Of a stretch of DNA of 64,000 nt, positions 37,148 through 46,511 are shown in pieces. The number at the start of each line of letters is the position of its first letter. Within the stretch, counting starts at the first letter, position 1. Below the pieces are notes generated by a model, which saw only the letters and a list, made by a program, of their open reading frames with translations, was not told the origin of the DNA and did no database searches. Source of the DNA: Tessaracoccus sp. OS52 (GTDB lineage: Bacteria > Actinomycetota > Actinomycetes > Propionibacteriales > Propionibacteriaceae); contig NZ_JAJEWM010000005.1 in assembly GCF_020687685.1 (NCBI RefSeq), positions 1 through 64,000 on the forward strand. Reading direction: 5' to 3'. A program made the translations under genes and the position numbers.

Positions 37148-40100
37148 TCAGCGGATGCCGCAGAAGCTGAAACGGAACTGCAGCTCCTGCCCCTCGGGCA
37201 ACCGGTACTCGGGGTGCGTCAAGGCCCCCCACGTGTCGTCGCCACCCACACCGCGGCGCATCAGCGCCGGCCGGAAGACGGTGCGCTGGATCGGGGGCAG
37301 GTCCACCGGGTGCGCAGCGTTCTCGACCTCGAACGGCGTCCACGGCAACGCTGAGAACTCCATCCCCTCGGTGCACTCGAAACGCAGGCCCGAGCCCCGC
37401 GCGTCGGTGACCGTCGCCCAACGCACCCCCGTGTGGCTGCCGGCCTCCTGCGGCCGGAGGTAGGGCGTGAGCTGGTCGCCGACCTTCGCCGAGTACACCC
37501 CGAGCCGGGCGCCGAGGCGCCGGTCGACATAACACTCGTCGGGACCCTCGCCGTACCAGGTCAGGTTGGCCAGGTCGGCGTCGGCGGTCAGCAGCATGCC
37601 GAACTCCGGCATGTCAGGCAGCCCGTCGCCGGGCCGCACCGTGAGCGTCACGTCGACGCGGCCCTCGCTGTCCACCCGGTAGGCGACGTCGCACGCCCCC
37701 GCCGGCTGACTCGGCAGCTCATAGGTGTAGCGCACCTCGACATGATCCTCGTGCGTCTCCACCGACGGGCCGCTGCTCGCCCTGGCGTAGCGGCTCGCGA
37801 GCAGCCACTGCCCGTCACGGAACGGCATGCCCCAGCCGCGTTCGTTCGACGTCGGCGCATGCCAGAAGTTCGGCTTGGGGATGCTGCGCAGCAACTCCCG
37901 GCCGCCGTCGGAGCTCAGCCCGTAGCGGTAGGACACCAGCCCGCCGTAGAGCTTGGAGAAGAGCGCGGTGAAGTGGCGGCCGCGCACTCCGACGTTGTGG
38001 ATGCCGTCGATGACCTCGGGCGCCTTGCCGGGGCTGCGGGTGGGCACCCCGTCGACCGTGAACACGCCCTGCCCCCAGGCGACCTCGTGGCCGGCGCCTG
38101 CCCAGCGCGTGTCCTCCGCCAGACGGAAGGACACGTCGACGGTGTACTCTCCGGGGACTTCGGGGAGGCTGATGGGCAGATCGTGGCTTGCGGTCCCGCC
38201 CGGCGCAACGGCGGTGTGCACCCGCTCCCGGGCCAGGACGCGACCCTCGCGGGAGAGGGTGACGACGCAGTCGAAGGAGTCCGTGCTCGTGAACAGGTAC
38301 CGGTTCGTCACCTCGAACGAGTCCTCGGAGACGACGACCTTCAGGCCCTCGTAGACCTTCTTGACCTCCTGGATCCGCGGGGTCGGGGTGTGGTCGGCGA
38401 AGAAGATGCCATTGCCGCTGAACTCCGCGTCGTGCGGTGCCTCCAGGTTGTCGCCCCCGTAGCCGAAGAACTCCCGGCCGTGGCGGTCGGTCATCGCGAT
38501 GGCCTGGTCCGCGAAGTCCCAGATGAACCCGCCCTGGAACAGGGGTTCGCGGTGGGCGAGCTCGACGTACTTGTCGACGGCGCCGAACGAGTTGCCCATG
38601 GCGTGGGCGTACTCGCACAGGATGAACGGCTTGTCGCGGTTCTCCAACAGGTACTCCTCGATGTCGGCGGCCGGGGTGTACATCTGGCTGACGACGTCGG
38701 TGGTGTCCGGATACCGCGGATCCCAGGTGATGCCCTCGTAGTGGACGGGGCGGTCGTCGACGGAGCGGAACCAGTCGGCGACGGCCAGGATGTTGGTGCC
38801 GCCGTAGGACTCGTTGCCGCAGGACCACATCACGATGCTCGGGTGGTTCTTGTCGCGCTGCAGCATGCTGGCCGCGCGGGTCAGCAGCGACTCGCGCCAC
38901 TCGGCAAGGCTGCCGGGGACCGCCTGCTCGATGGTGATGCGCTCATTCCTGATCGCGTCCCACATCCCGTGCGACTCGAGGTTCATCTCGTCGATCACGT
39001 ACAGCCCGTACTCGTCACACAGTTCGTAGAGGAACGAGTTGTTCGGGTAGTGGCTGGTGCGCACGGCGTTGATGTTGGCGGCCTTCATCGCGCGCAGGTC
39101 CGCCTCGGTCCGATCCCGGGTCATCACCCGGCCCTGCAATCCGAACTCATGGCGGTTGACGCCGTTGAAAACGACCCGGCTCCCGTTGATCCTGAGCACG
39201 CCTTCCTCGATGCCGAAGCGGCGGATCCCGACGCGCTGCGGGATGACCTCGAAGACGGAGCCGCCGGCGTCAAGCACCTCCAGATCCAGGCGGTACATGT
39301 GCGGGTGCTCGGCGCTCCACAGGCGTGGCTGGTCGACGGTGATGCTGAGGGTGCCGTCGTCGGCCGCCGCGAGCTCACCGACCCCGTCGAGGACGGCGCG
39401 AACGCTGCCCTCGCCCTGCAGCTCGACGGCGAGCCTCACCACGGCGGAGCCGAGGTCGTCGGCCACGTCAGTGGTGATGCGCAGATCCTCGGCGTGCACG
39501 GCCGGGCGGCGGTGGAGCACGACGTCGCGGAAGATGCCGGAGAAGCGGTAGAAGTCCTGGTCCTCGATCCAGGCCTGGCCGCTCCACTTGTACACCTGGG
39601 CGGCGAGCTTGTTCTCGCCGTCGACGAGGTGGTCCGTGAGGTCGAACTCGGAGGGTGTGAACGCGTCGGTGCCGTAGCCGACGTAGGCGCCGTTCAGCCA
39701 GACCGCGATCGCGCTCTCCGCGCCGTTGAAGGAGACGCTGAGCCGCTCCCCCTCGCCCAGTGGCTCCGTCAGCGTGAACTGCTTGACGTAACTGCCGACG
39801 GGGTTGTACCGCTCGGGGACCTGGCCGGGCCAGATGTCCTCGAATCCGTCCCAGGGGTGTTGCACGTTCGCGTACTGGGGGCGGTCGTAGCCCTGCAGTT
39901 GGATGTGGGCGGGAACGGGGATGTCGTCCCACGCGTCGGTGTCGTAGTCGGGCGCCTCGAAGCCCTGTGGGGCCAGCGCGGGGTTCTTGGCGTGGTGGAA
40001 CTTCCACGTCCCGTTGAGGCACTGCTCGAAACGGCTGCGCCCGGCGCGGGCCTCTCCCGCATCGCCGAACCACCGGTGGTCCGAATGGGCCGGCATCCGG

Positions 40101-40150
40101 TTCTCTGCCACGAAGGTCGGCTCGGCGATGCGGCTTGGGTCGAATGTCAC
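37148..40150 (-). CDS. lacZ: GH2 beta-galactosidase (LacZ type)
   Basis: A 1000-aa beta-galactosidase of the long LacZ group. Domains in order: jelly-roll (RFEQCLNGTWKFHHAKNP), two Ig-like domains around a TIM barrel, and a C-terminal beta-galactosidase small chain (WYGEGPDECYVDRRLGARLGVYS). The acid/base is Glu447 in MWSCGNESYGG, and the nucleophile Glu513 lies in ILCEYAHAMGNS. No signal peptide. The start GTG 40150 overlaps the stop of the upstream permease (GTGA), so lacZ is the last gene of a LacI-regulated ABC importer operon. It would cleave imported galactosides such as lactose, LacNAc or galacto-N-biose-related sugars. Frame extension to 40339 lies inside the permease gene and was dropped. 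Confidence 0.96.
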   Translation of the reverse strand: MTFDPSRIAEPTFVAENRMPAHSDHRWFGDAGEARAGRSRFEQCLNGTWKFHHAKNPALAPQGFEAPDYDTDAWDDIPVPAHIQLQGYDRPQYANVQHPWDGFEDIWPGQVPERYNPVGSYVKQFTLTEPLGEGERLSVSFNGAESAIAVWLNGAYVGYGTDAFTPSEFDLTDHLVDGENKLAAQVYKWSGQAWIEDQDFYRFSGIFRDVVLHRRPAVHAEDLRITTDVADDLGSAVVRLAVELQGEGSVRAVLDGVGELAAADDGTLSITVDQPRLWSAEHPHMYRLDLEVLDAGGSVFEVIPQRVGIRRFGIEEGVLRINGSRVVFNGVNRHEFGLQGRVMTRDRTEADLRAMKAANINAVRTSHYPNNSFLYELCDEYGLYVIDEMNLESHGMWDAIRNERITIEQAVPGSLAEWRESLLTRAASMLQRDKNHPSIVMWSCGNESYGGTNILAVADWFRSVDDRPVHYEGITWDPRYPDTTDVVSQMYTPAADIEEYLLENRDKPFILCEYAHAMGNSFGAVDKYVELAHREPLFQGGFIWDFADQAIAMTDRHGREFFGYGGDNLEAPHDAEFSGNGIFFADHTPTPRIQEVKKVYEGLKVVVSEDSFEVTNRYLFTSTDSFDCVVTLSREGRVLARERVHTAVAPGGTASHDLPISLPEVPGEYTVDVSFRLAEDTRWAGAGHEVAWGQGVFTVDGVPTRSPGKAPEVIDGIHNVGVRGRHFTALFSKLYGGLVSYRYGLSSDGGRELLRSIPKPNFWHAPTSNERGWGMPFRDGQWLLASRYARASSGPSVETHEDHVEVRYTYELPSQPAGACDVAYRVDSEGRVDVTLTVRPGDGLPDMPEFGMLLTADADLANLTWYGEGPDECYVDRRLGARLGVYSAKVGDQLTPYLRPQEAGSHTGVRWATVTDARGSGLRFECTEGMEFSALPWTPFEVENAAHPVDLPPIQRTVFRPALMRRGVGGDDTWGALTHPEYRLPEGQELQFRFSFCGIR

Positions 40151-40968
40151 TTGATTGCTCCTGTGATTCCTTGGGCGAATTGGCGCTGAAGGACGAGGAA
40201 GATCACCATCGCAGGCAGCGAGGCGATCAGCACGGCCAGCATGAGGACGCCGTAGTCGGTGACGTAACCGGCGCGCAGGTTTGAGATGAGCATGGGCATG
40301 GTCTGGAAGTCGTTGTTTACGATGACCACCCTTGGCCACAGGAAGTTGTTCCAGGAGAACATGAAGGTGATGACGGCGGCCGCGGCCATCGTCGATTTCA
40401 TGGTCGGCAGGAAGATCCTGAAAAAGATGGAGACCTCACTGAGGCCATCGAGGCGCGCGGCCTCCACGATCTCGTGCGGGAAGGACCGGGCGGCCTGCCG
40501 GAACAGGAGCACCAGCAGCGGGGTGGAGATGAATGGCACGACCACGGCGAACCACGAGTTGACCAGTCCGAAGTCCGCGAACATGCGGAACAGGGGGATC
40601 ATGGTGGCCGCGAACGGGATCATGATGGCCAGCAGCAGGACCGCCATCAGGATGTCCTTGCCCTTGGAGTGGAACACCTCGAAGCCGTAGCCGGCGATCG
40701 AGCACACGATCAGGGCCAGCACCGTGGTGCCGACGGCGATGAGCGACGAGTAGAACATGGCCGAGGCGATGTCCTGCTGCCCGATGAGCTTCGCGAGGTT
40801 CTCGAACAGGTGCGTGCCCGGCAGCAGTTTGGAGCCCAGCACCTCCTGGCTGGTGTTGGTCGAGGAGACCACCATGAAGTACAGCGGGAACAGCGACAGG
40901 ATCGCCGCGACGGTCAGGAAAGCGTACCCGGGGACGCGACGGAGACTCCTCCTAGTCACGCTTGTCAC
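40147..40968 (-). CDS. Sugar ABC permease, MalG type
   Basis: A 273-aa permease with six membrane segments and the EAA loop EIVEAARLDGLSEVSIFFRIFLPTMKS, the cytoplasmic site for the ATPase. The C-terminus VLQRQFAQGITGAIK is characteristic of MalG-type subunits. It overlaps the partner permease by 17 bases at its start and lacZ by four at its end. No ATPase gene lies in the operon, so it probably uses a shared MsiK-like ATPase encoded elsewhere, a common arrangement in actinobacteria. The likely substrate is a beta-galactoside oligosaccharide. Confidence 0.92.
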   Translation of the reverse strand: MTSVTRRSLRRVPGYAFLTVAAILSLFPLYFMVVSSTNTSQEVLGSKLLPGTHLFENLAKLIGQQDIASAMFYSSLIAVGTTVLALIVCSIAGYGFEVFHSKGKDILMAVLLLAIMIPFAATMIPLFRMFADFGLVNSWFAVVVPFISTPLLVLLFRQAARSFPHEIVEAARLDGLSEVSIFFRIFLPTMKSTMAAAAVITFMFSWNNFLWPRVVIVNNDFQTMPMLISNLRAGYVTDYGVLMLAVLIASLPAMVIFLVLQRQFAQGITGAIK

Positions 40969-41917
40969 CCACCTTCATCTGGAAAACTGCCAGGATCGCG
41001 ACCATCACGAGGATCACGTAGGACAGCGCGGCGCCGTAGCCGAAGTTGGGATTGCGCAGGAACGACACCTCGAACAGGTAGTGCGACATCGTCATTGAGG
41101 TGTAGGCCGGGCCGCCCTGGGTCAGGTTCCACGACTCGTCGAACAGCTGGAGGGTGCCGTTGGTGGACAGGATCGCGGTGAGCAGGATCATGGGCTTCAG
41201 CTGTGGCATCGTCACGTACCAGAAGGTCTTGAAGGGGCCGGCGCCGTCGATCTTGGCCGCCTCGATGGACGAGTGGTCGATGTTCTGCAGCCCGGCCAGG
41301 TAGAACACCATGTTGTAGCCGGTCCAGCGCCACAGCAGGCCGAGGATGATGACGAAGCGGGCGGTGTCGGTCTCCCCCAGCCAGTTGATGGGGGAGTCGA
41401 TGAACCCGAGCGTGATCAGCGCGTCGTTGGCGAAGCCGTCGGTGGCGAACATGGTGCGGAACACCAACGAGTAGCTCACCAGGGAGACGGCGGCGGGCAG
41501 GAAGATCGCGGTGCGCCAGAACGCCTTGAACCTCAGGTTCGGATCGTTGAGGAGGTTGGCGAGGATCAGCGCCAGGACCAGCATGATCGGAACCTGGACA
41601 ATGAGGTAGAGGAAGGTGTTGGTTACGGTCAGCCGGAAGATGTCGTCACTGAACATCCGCTGGTAGTTGAACCACAGCGGGTCGGCGTAGTCGAGCCGGC
41701 TGCCGCGGCCGGTCTGCAGCGAGAGCAGGAAAGCCCGGAACATCGGATAGAAGTTCATCCAGAGGATGAGCAGGGCGGCCGGGAGGAGGAACACCCAGCC
41801 GGTCAGGTTGCGGCGTTGCTCGATGCCGAATCGGCTGCGCTTGTGGGCGGGCTTGGAGCCCACGCCCTCGGGTGGTGCGGCGCTCCGCCGTTGCGCCACC
41901 GGGGTGCTGTGTGACAT
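40952..41917 (-). CDS. Sugar ABC permease, MalF type
   Basis: A 321-aa permease with six to seven membrane segments. The N-terminus is basic (KPAHKRSRFGIEQRRNLTGWVF). The EAA loop reads SSIEAAKIDGAGPFKTFWYVTMPQLKP, and FDESWNLTQGGPAYTSMTMSHY is typical of MalF/UgpA-type subunits. It forms the heterodimeric channel with the MalG-type permease that follows. It is separated from the binding-protein gene by 68 bases. Confidence 0.92.
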   Translation of the reverse strand: MSHSTPVAQRRSAAPPEGVGSKPAHKRSRFGIEQRRNLTGWVFLLPAALLILWMNFYPMFRAFLLSLQTGRGSRLDYADPLWFNYQRMFSDDIFRLTVTNTFLYLIVQVPIMLVLALILANLLNDPNLRFKAFWRTAIFLPAAVSLVSYSLVFRTMFATDGFANDALITLGFIDSPINWLGETDTARFVIILGLLWRWTGYNMVFYLAGLQNIDHSSIEAAKIDGAGPFKTFWYVTMPQLKPMILLTAILSTNGTLQLFDESWNLTQGGPAYTSMTMSHYLFEVSFLRNPNFGYGAALSYVILVMVAILAVFQMKVGDKRD

Positions 41918-41985
41918 TTCAGGTCCCTTCAGGCATGGGTGGGGGCCGGAGACCGGCCCCCACCCAGGTGGTTGTCAGCGGAGGG

Positions 41986-43302
41986 TCACCCCATCGCGAA
42001 CTCGACGTTGGCCTGGGCCTCCTCGAGAGCGGTATTGGGATCGGCGCCGCCCATGATCTTGGTGATGGCTGCGCTCACGGCGTCGCGGCCCTCGTAGTAG
42101 TAGACACCCGTGTTGTTGCTGGGGACCTGCTCGGCGTACTCGATGACCTTGGTGAACACGGGTTCGCCACCGAAGAACTCGTGCGGCTCGGCGTAGACTT
42201 CGCTGTCCGCGGCGGGAAGCCAGTTGGCCACGGCTCCGGACGCGGGGAGGATGGTGTCATACAGCTCCGGGGAGCCGGCGAAGGTCTTGCTCAGGAAGTC
42301 TGCCGCCAGTTCCTTGTCAGCGCTTGAACTGATGGCCCAGGAGGATCCTCCATTCGCGCTGAAGTGCGTGGCATTCTCCACGTTGTCGAGCTTGGGCAGG
42401 TTGGTGATGCCCCACTTGCCGGCCTGATCCTCGGCGGACTGGATCGATCCGAGGATCCACACGCCCTGCATGACACCGGCGACGTTGCCGTTCACGAAGG
42501 TACCCACGAACTCATCCCATGAGTTCACCTCGACGAAGACCCCGGAATCCACCAGCCGCTGGTAGACATCGATCGCCTCCAGCAGAGCCTCGTTCCCGAC
42601 GATGGTGGGGTTGCCCTCCTCGTCGAAGAGGCTCGCTCCGGCGGACTGCAGCATCATCATGATCAGGTCGACCGATCCCGCCATCCCCGACGCGAGCGGC
42701 TTTCCGGTCTTGGCGAGGACGTCCTCTCCCTTTTCGATGAACTCACTCCAGGTGATATCGGTGAAGTCCTCGACCGTGTAGCCGGCCTCCTCGAGCACGT
42801 CGGTGCGAAGCGCGCTAATGGCAGTACCGTTGTCGAAAGGGACCCCGTAGTTGACGCCGTCGACTGTCGAGTAGGCGACGACTCCCTCAGGGAACTCGCT
42901 GAAGTCAACGTCGGTATCCGAGAAGTCACTGAAGAGATCCGGGTAGTTGATCACGTTCTTCTGGAACGCAAGGTTCTGCATCAGGAAGATATCGGGAAGT
43001 TCATCGAACTCCTGGGACTGCGCGAGCGTGGTCAGCTTCGCCTGGAGGTCGTCCCACGGGGTCTCGACGACCTCGACCTTGACGTCGGGATTCTCCTGCT
43101 GATAGATCTTCGCGGCCTCCTCCATCGCGTAGATGTTGAACGCCGGATCCCAGGTCCAGACGGTGAGGGTGCCGCTGCCCTCGGCAGCGTTGTCCCCGGT
43201 TGCACCGTCGGTGTTGCCGCCGGAGTCGCCGCCGCAGGCCGCGGCCGCGAGTGCGAGCGGGGTGAGCAGCGAGATGGCCGCGATCCTCTTCCACTTCGTC
43301 AT
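41986..43302 (-). CDS. Extracellular sugar-binding lipoprotein
   Basis: A 438-aa solute-binding protein of ABC family 1. It has a basic, hydrophobic signal peptide and lipobox ending in AAAC-GG, so Cys23 would be lipidated and the protein anchored outside the membrane. The mature region starts acidic (GDSGGNTDGATGDNAAEGSG). It then has the two-lobed SBP_bac_1 fold, with LTVWTWDPAFNIYAMEEAAKIYQQENPDVKVEVVETPW and later GNVAGVMQGVWILGSI. It captures the oligosaccharide for the two permeases. AAGGAAG lies eight bases before ATG 43302. The LacI-type operator at 43389-43400 is about 87 bases upstream. Confidence 0.93.
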   Translation of the reverse strand: MTKWKRIAAISLLTPLALAAAACGGDSGGNTDGATGDNAAEGSGTLTVWTWDPAFNIYAMEEAAKIYQQENPDVKVEVVETPWDDLQAKLTTLAQSQEFDELPDIFLMQNLAFQKNVINYPDLFSDFSDTDVDFSEFPEGVVAYSTVDGVNYGVPFDNGTAISALRTDVLEEAGYTVEDFTDITWSEFIEKGEDVLAKTGKPLASGMAGSVDLIMMMLQSAGASLFDEEGNPTIVGNEALLEAIDVYQRLVDSGVFVEVNSWDEFVGTFVNGNVAGVMQGVWILGSIQSAEDQAGKWGITNLPKLDNVENATHFSANGGSSWAISSSADKELAADFLSKTFAGSPELYDTILPASGAVANWLPAADSEVYAEPHEFFGGEPVFTKVIEYAEQVPSNNTGVYYYEGRDAVSAAITKIMGGADPNTALEEAQANVEFAMG

Positions 43303-43388
43303 TGAAGACTTCCTTAAAGTCGCTGGTGGACGGTGCCGAAGTAACGCTCTCGGCTCCGCGATGGGCCCGCTTTCGTAGCGAGGTCCAT

Positions 43389-43400
43389 GTTTACGTAAAC
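43389..43400. promoter_or_regulatory. LacI-type operator for the ABC-lacZ operon
   Basis: GTTTACGTAAAC is a perfect 12-bp palindrome in the sequence CATGTTTACGTAAACTTA. It is the nearer of two operators to the binding-protein gene and matches the central-CG pattern of LacI-family sites. Confidence 0.85.
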
Positions 43401-43489
43401 TTAGCAGCACAGCTGAACCGGTGTCTCCGACCTCGTGTAACGGTCACATAACAATCGAATCGACAGCTTAGGTCTCAGAATCTCGGCAT

Positions 43490-43501
43490 GTTTACCTAAA
43501 C
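43490..43501. promoter_or_regulatory. LacI-type operator in the lacI-like promoter
   Basis: GTTTACCTAAAC differs from the other operator by one central base, and the flanks CATG and TT are the same. Its centre is 101 bp from the other one. It covers the -35 region of the regulator's promoter (-10 TAGACT at 43517-43522), so the regulator should repress itself. The paired sites could also support looping. Between the genes (43303-43529) I see nothing else. Confidence 0.85.
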
Positions 43502-43529
43502 TTCTCCTCCTCCGTCTAGACTCCTGACC

Positions 43530-44564
43530 ATGCGCGCATCAGGCCTCCCGGGTCGCAAGACCGGCCCGTCCATCCAGGATGTGGCTCGGCTTGCCGGCGT
43601 GTCCGCACAAACGGTGTCGCGGGTCTCAACGGGATCGCAACCTGTCCGCCCGGAGACTCGCAGAATGGTGCTCGAAGCCATGGACCAACTTGGGTACAGC
43701 CCCAACCGAGCTGCACGAGCGCTGCGAGACGGCACGTTCGGCACCGTCGGGATCCTGGCACACCGCTATGATCGCACCGGCGCTGCACTGACCACGGCGG
43801 CCGTTGTCGAGGCAGCTGAGGCGCGAGGCTACGCCGTCTCCCTGGTCTCCATCACGACGCCTGACGCTGACCACTGGGAACAGGGCGCCCACCGCATCTC
43901 CCATCAGGCTATCGACGGCCTCATCATCATTCGGGCCGAGACCGCGACGCCCAACACCCTCACCTTGCCGGCCGGGATGCCAGTGGTCGTGTCGGACTCA
44001 CGGCTGATCGGTCACTACCCGGCCGTCACGGCCGACCAGCTCGGCGGCAGCGCCGTCGCCACGCAGCACCTGCTCGACCTCGGCCACACCACCGTCCACC
44101 ACGTCGCCGGACCGGAGGACTCCGAGCCGGCGTTCATCCGGAAGTCCTCCTGGCGACGCACCCTCGAGATGGCGGGGATTCCCGCGCCGGAGCCGTGGCA
44201 GGGGGACTGGACGCCCCGCTCCGGATACGAGGCGGGCAAGGAGATCGCGGCCGACCCGAGCGTGACCGCCGTCTACAGCGCCAACGACGAGATGGCGTTC
44301 GGGCTCATCCTCGCGCTGCACGAGGCGGGGAGACGCGTCCCGGAGGATGTCTCGGTGGTGGGGTTCGACGGGATCCCGCTCGGCGAGTTCTCCCACCCGC
44401 CACTCACCACCATCCGGCAGGACTTCCAGCGGATAGGTCGGGAACTCGTGGACCTGCTCCTGGCACAGATTCGCGGCCGGGGCACGGGATATGTACCCGC
44501 TGAGCGGACAGTGGTGCCCACCGAACTGGTCCTGCGCTCCACCACCGCCCCTCCCCCTGCGTGA
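43530..44564 (+). CDS. LacI-family transcriptional regulator
   Basis: A 344-aa repressor. The N-terminal helix-turn-helix is GPSIQDVARLAGVSAQTVSRVSTGSQPVRPETRRMVLEAMDQLGYSPNRAARAL, with the hinge helix NRAARAL. The periplasmic-binding-like sugar domain follows, with IVSDSRLIGHYPAVTADQLGGS-type sequence and VYSANDEMAFGLILALHEAG. It diverges from the sugar-ABC/lacZ operon and has two matching operators in the intergenic region, so its inducer is probably the imported galactoside or its product. ATG 43530 is seven bases after TAGACT, so the mRNA would be leaderless. It ends 14 bases before a convergent ABC exporter gene. Confidence 0.95.
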   Translation: MRASGLPGRKTGPSIQDVARLAGVSAQTVSRVSTGSQPVRPETRRMVLEAMDQLGYSPNRAARALRDGTFGTVGILAHRYDRTGAALTTAAVVEAAEARGYAVSLVSITTPDADHWEQGAHRISHQAIDGLIIIRAETATPNTLTLPAGMPVVVSDSRLIGHYPAVTADQLGGSAVATQHLLDLGHTTVHHVAGPEDSEPAFIRKSSWRRTLEMAGIPAPEPWQGDWTPRSGYEAGKEIAADPSVTAVYSANDEMAFGLILALHEAGRRVPEDVSVVGFDGIPLGEFSHPPLTTIRQDFQRIGRELVDLLLAQIRGRGTGYVPAERTVVPTELVLRSTTAPPPA

Positions 44565-44577
44565 AGCCGCGCGCCGA

Positions 44578-45495
44578 TCAGCGCACCAGGTCCCGGCGCG
44601 TGAACACGATCCCCGCCGCCACCGTAACCAGGGTGGTCAGCACCGCGCCGTAGGACGCCGCGTCCCAGAATCCGATCACCTGCACCATCTGTCCCGGGGT
44701 CGCCTCCCAGCTCACGAACTCGTAACTGCCGTTGACAACCGCAGCCAGGTTCGGTCCGGGCAGGAACCGGAGCCAGGAGGGGACGTCAGGCATGAACCCC
44801 GAGATGATCACCTCTGAGATGAACACCGCCAGGATCCCGATACCGACGGCAACCATCGTCGAGCCGACGGCGAACGTGAGGGACGCGGCGAGCAGCGACA
44901 CGAACACGGTGGCGAGCAGCAGCCGGAGCATCGACAGGGGCAACCCGGCCGAGGCCGTGACGTCGGCCGCACCGCGAACCAGGAGGAACGAGATGGTACC
45001 GAACACCGTCCCCGCCGTGATGTGCGCCAGGGTGAGGGCTGCGGCGCCGACGGTGGCGGCGGTCAGCTTGGCCGCCATGACGTGCAGCCTCCTCGGGGTG
45101 AAGGTGAGCTGGGTGGAGATGGCTCCGGAGCGGAGCTCTCCCCCGATCAGGGCGGCGGCCATCACCGCGGCCAACCCCAGCACGACGCCGCCCCCAGTCA
45201 GGATCTCACTGAGGTAGGCCTCGTAGTTCTGGGGCTGGCGCAGGAAGTCCTCGAGTTTCAGGTCGCTCCAGTCGCCGCAACCTCCGGGCTCGTACTCGCA
45301 CGCCTGCAGCTTGTCGGCTTCATACTGCGCGAGGTCCGCGCGGGCCTGCCTGTAGTCCCCCTCATGGAGGGGGCGCACCGAACCGCTGGTGCCGATGGCG
45401 ATGAGCGCACCGAGCACGACCGCCGCGGCGAACATGGCCCACACCATGCGGCGGCTGACCAGGCGCAGGAACTCGGCTTTGATGAGGTTGGTCAT
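44578..45495 (-). CDS. ABC-2-type exporter permease
   Basis: A 305-aa membrane subunit with six segments. After TM1 (FAAAVVLGALIAIGTSG) comes a ~70-residue extracellular loop with two cysteines (KLQACEYEPGGCGDW) that could form a disulfide. The rest fits ABC2_membrane-type permeases, with GGELRSGAISTQLTFTPRR and a C-terminal VFTRRDLVR. ATG 45495 overlaps the ATPase stop by four bases (ATGA). Substrate is unknown; similar two-gene exporters handle antibiotics, lipids or peptides. The frame extension upstream (to 45636) overlaps the ATPase gene. Confidence 0.82.
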   Translation of the reverse strand: MTNLIKAEFLRLVSRRMVWAMFAAAVVLGALIAIGTSGSVRPLHEGDYRQARADLAQYEADKLQACEYEPGGCGDWSDLKLEDFLRQPQNYEAYLSEILTGGGVVLGLAAVMAAALIGGELRSGAISTQLTFTPRRLHVMAAKLTAATVGAAALTLAHITAGTVFGTISFLLVRGAADVTASAGLPLSMLRLLLATVFVSLLAASLTFAVGSTMVAVGIGILAVFISEVIISGFMPDVPSWLRFLPGPNLAAVVNGSYEFVSWEATPGQMVQVIGFWDAASYGAVLTTLVTVAAGIVFTRRDLVR

Positions 45496-46502
45496 GACAC
45501 TGCCCCCGTGCGGCCGAACCTGCGTGGACGCGGCGTCCCGGACCTTCCCTGGGTGGCCGTGAGGTGCTCGTCGGCGGTCAGGTCCAGATAGGCCTGCTCC
45601 AGCGTCGTCCGCGCCAGCACCAGGTGGGAGGGCCACAGGTCCACATCGGCCAGCACCTTGGCGACCTTACGCGGGTCGGCCCGTTCACCCGCCCGGCAAC
45701 TGACCTGCAGCCGCGCGCCGACGGCGGCGGACTGGAAGCCGGCGCGCCGCAGCGCCTCCGCCGCGAGCGGCAGGTTGTCCACCTCGACCTCCACGCAGGC
45801 ACCGTCGCCGGACAGGAACTCCGCCAGTTCACCCTCGGCGATCACGCGCCCGCGGCCAATCACGCTCACGGAGTCCGCCACCTGCTCGATCTCGCTGAGG
45901 TCGTGGCTGGAGACCAGGACGGTGCGACCGGCGTCGGCGAGCGCCCTGATGGTGGTGCGGATCTCGTGGATGCCGGCCGGGTCCAGGCCGTTGGTGGGCT
46001 CGTCGAAGATGAGCAGCTGCGGCTCCTTCAGGAGGGTGGCCGCGATGGCGAGCCGCTGCTTCATGCCCAGGGAGCACTGCTGGAACCGGGTGTCCCCCCG
46101 GCCACCGAGACCCACCTCCAGCAGCACCTCCGTCACGCGTCGGCGGCACACGCCCAATGACATCGCCAGCACCTCGAGGTTTCGGCGCAGCGTCATCGAG
46201 GGGTAGAACTTCGGCGACTCGACGATGGCGCCGACCTTGTTGATCACCTCAGGCAGGTGCTTGGGCACCTCCTTGCCGAGGAGCTCCATCCGCCCGTGGT
46301 CCGCTCGCACCAGGCCCAGCAGCATCCGCAGCGTCGTGGTCTTGCCCGAGCCGTTGGGTCCGAGCAGCCCGTGGACAGCGCCCTCGGGCACGTGCAGGTC
46401 GAGACCGGCGACGGCGACGGTGCGCCCGAAGCTCTTGGTCAGGTCGGCTGTCTGCACCGCCCAGTTGCTGGGGGTGCGACTCCAACGCAGGTCGACTGTC
46501 AT
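45492..46502 (-). CDS. ABC exporter ATP-binding protein
   Basis: A 336-aa ATPase of the drug/multidrug (DrrA/BcrA-like) type. Walker A is LLGPNGSGKTTTLRML, the signature CSLGMKQRLAIA, and Walker B LLIFDEPTNGLDPAGIHEIR, followed by the H-loop VLVSSHDLSEIE. An extra C-terminal domain of ~100 residues is present. ATG 46502 lies six bases after TAGGTT (46514 to 46509, minus strand), so the mRNA is probably leaderless. It is translationally coupled to the permease gene downstream. No dedicated regulator is adjacent. Confidence 0.9.
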   Translation of the reverse strand: MTVDLRWSRTPSNWAVQTADLTKSFGRTVAVAGLDLHVPEGAVHGLLGPNGSGKTTTLRMLLGLVRADHGRMELLGKEVPKHLPEVINKVGAIVESPKFYPSMTLRRNLEVLAMSLGVCRRRVTEVLLEVGLGGRGDTRFQQCSLGMKQRLAIAATLLKEPQLLIFDEPTNGLDPAGIHEIRTTIRALADAGRTVLVSSHDLSEIEQVADSVSVIGRGRVIAEGELAEFLSGDGACVEVEVDNLPLAAEALRRAGFQSAAVGARLQVSCRAGERADPRKVAKVLADVDLWPSHLVLARTTLEQAYLDLTADEHLTATQGRSGTPRPRRFGRTGAVS

Positions 46503-46511
46503 CGGCCCAAC

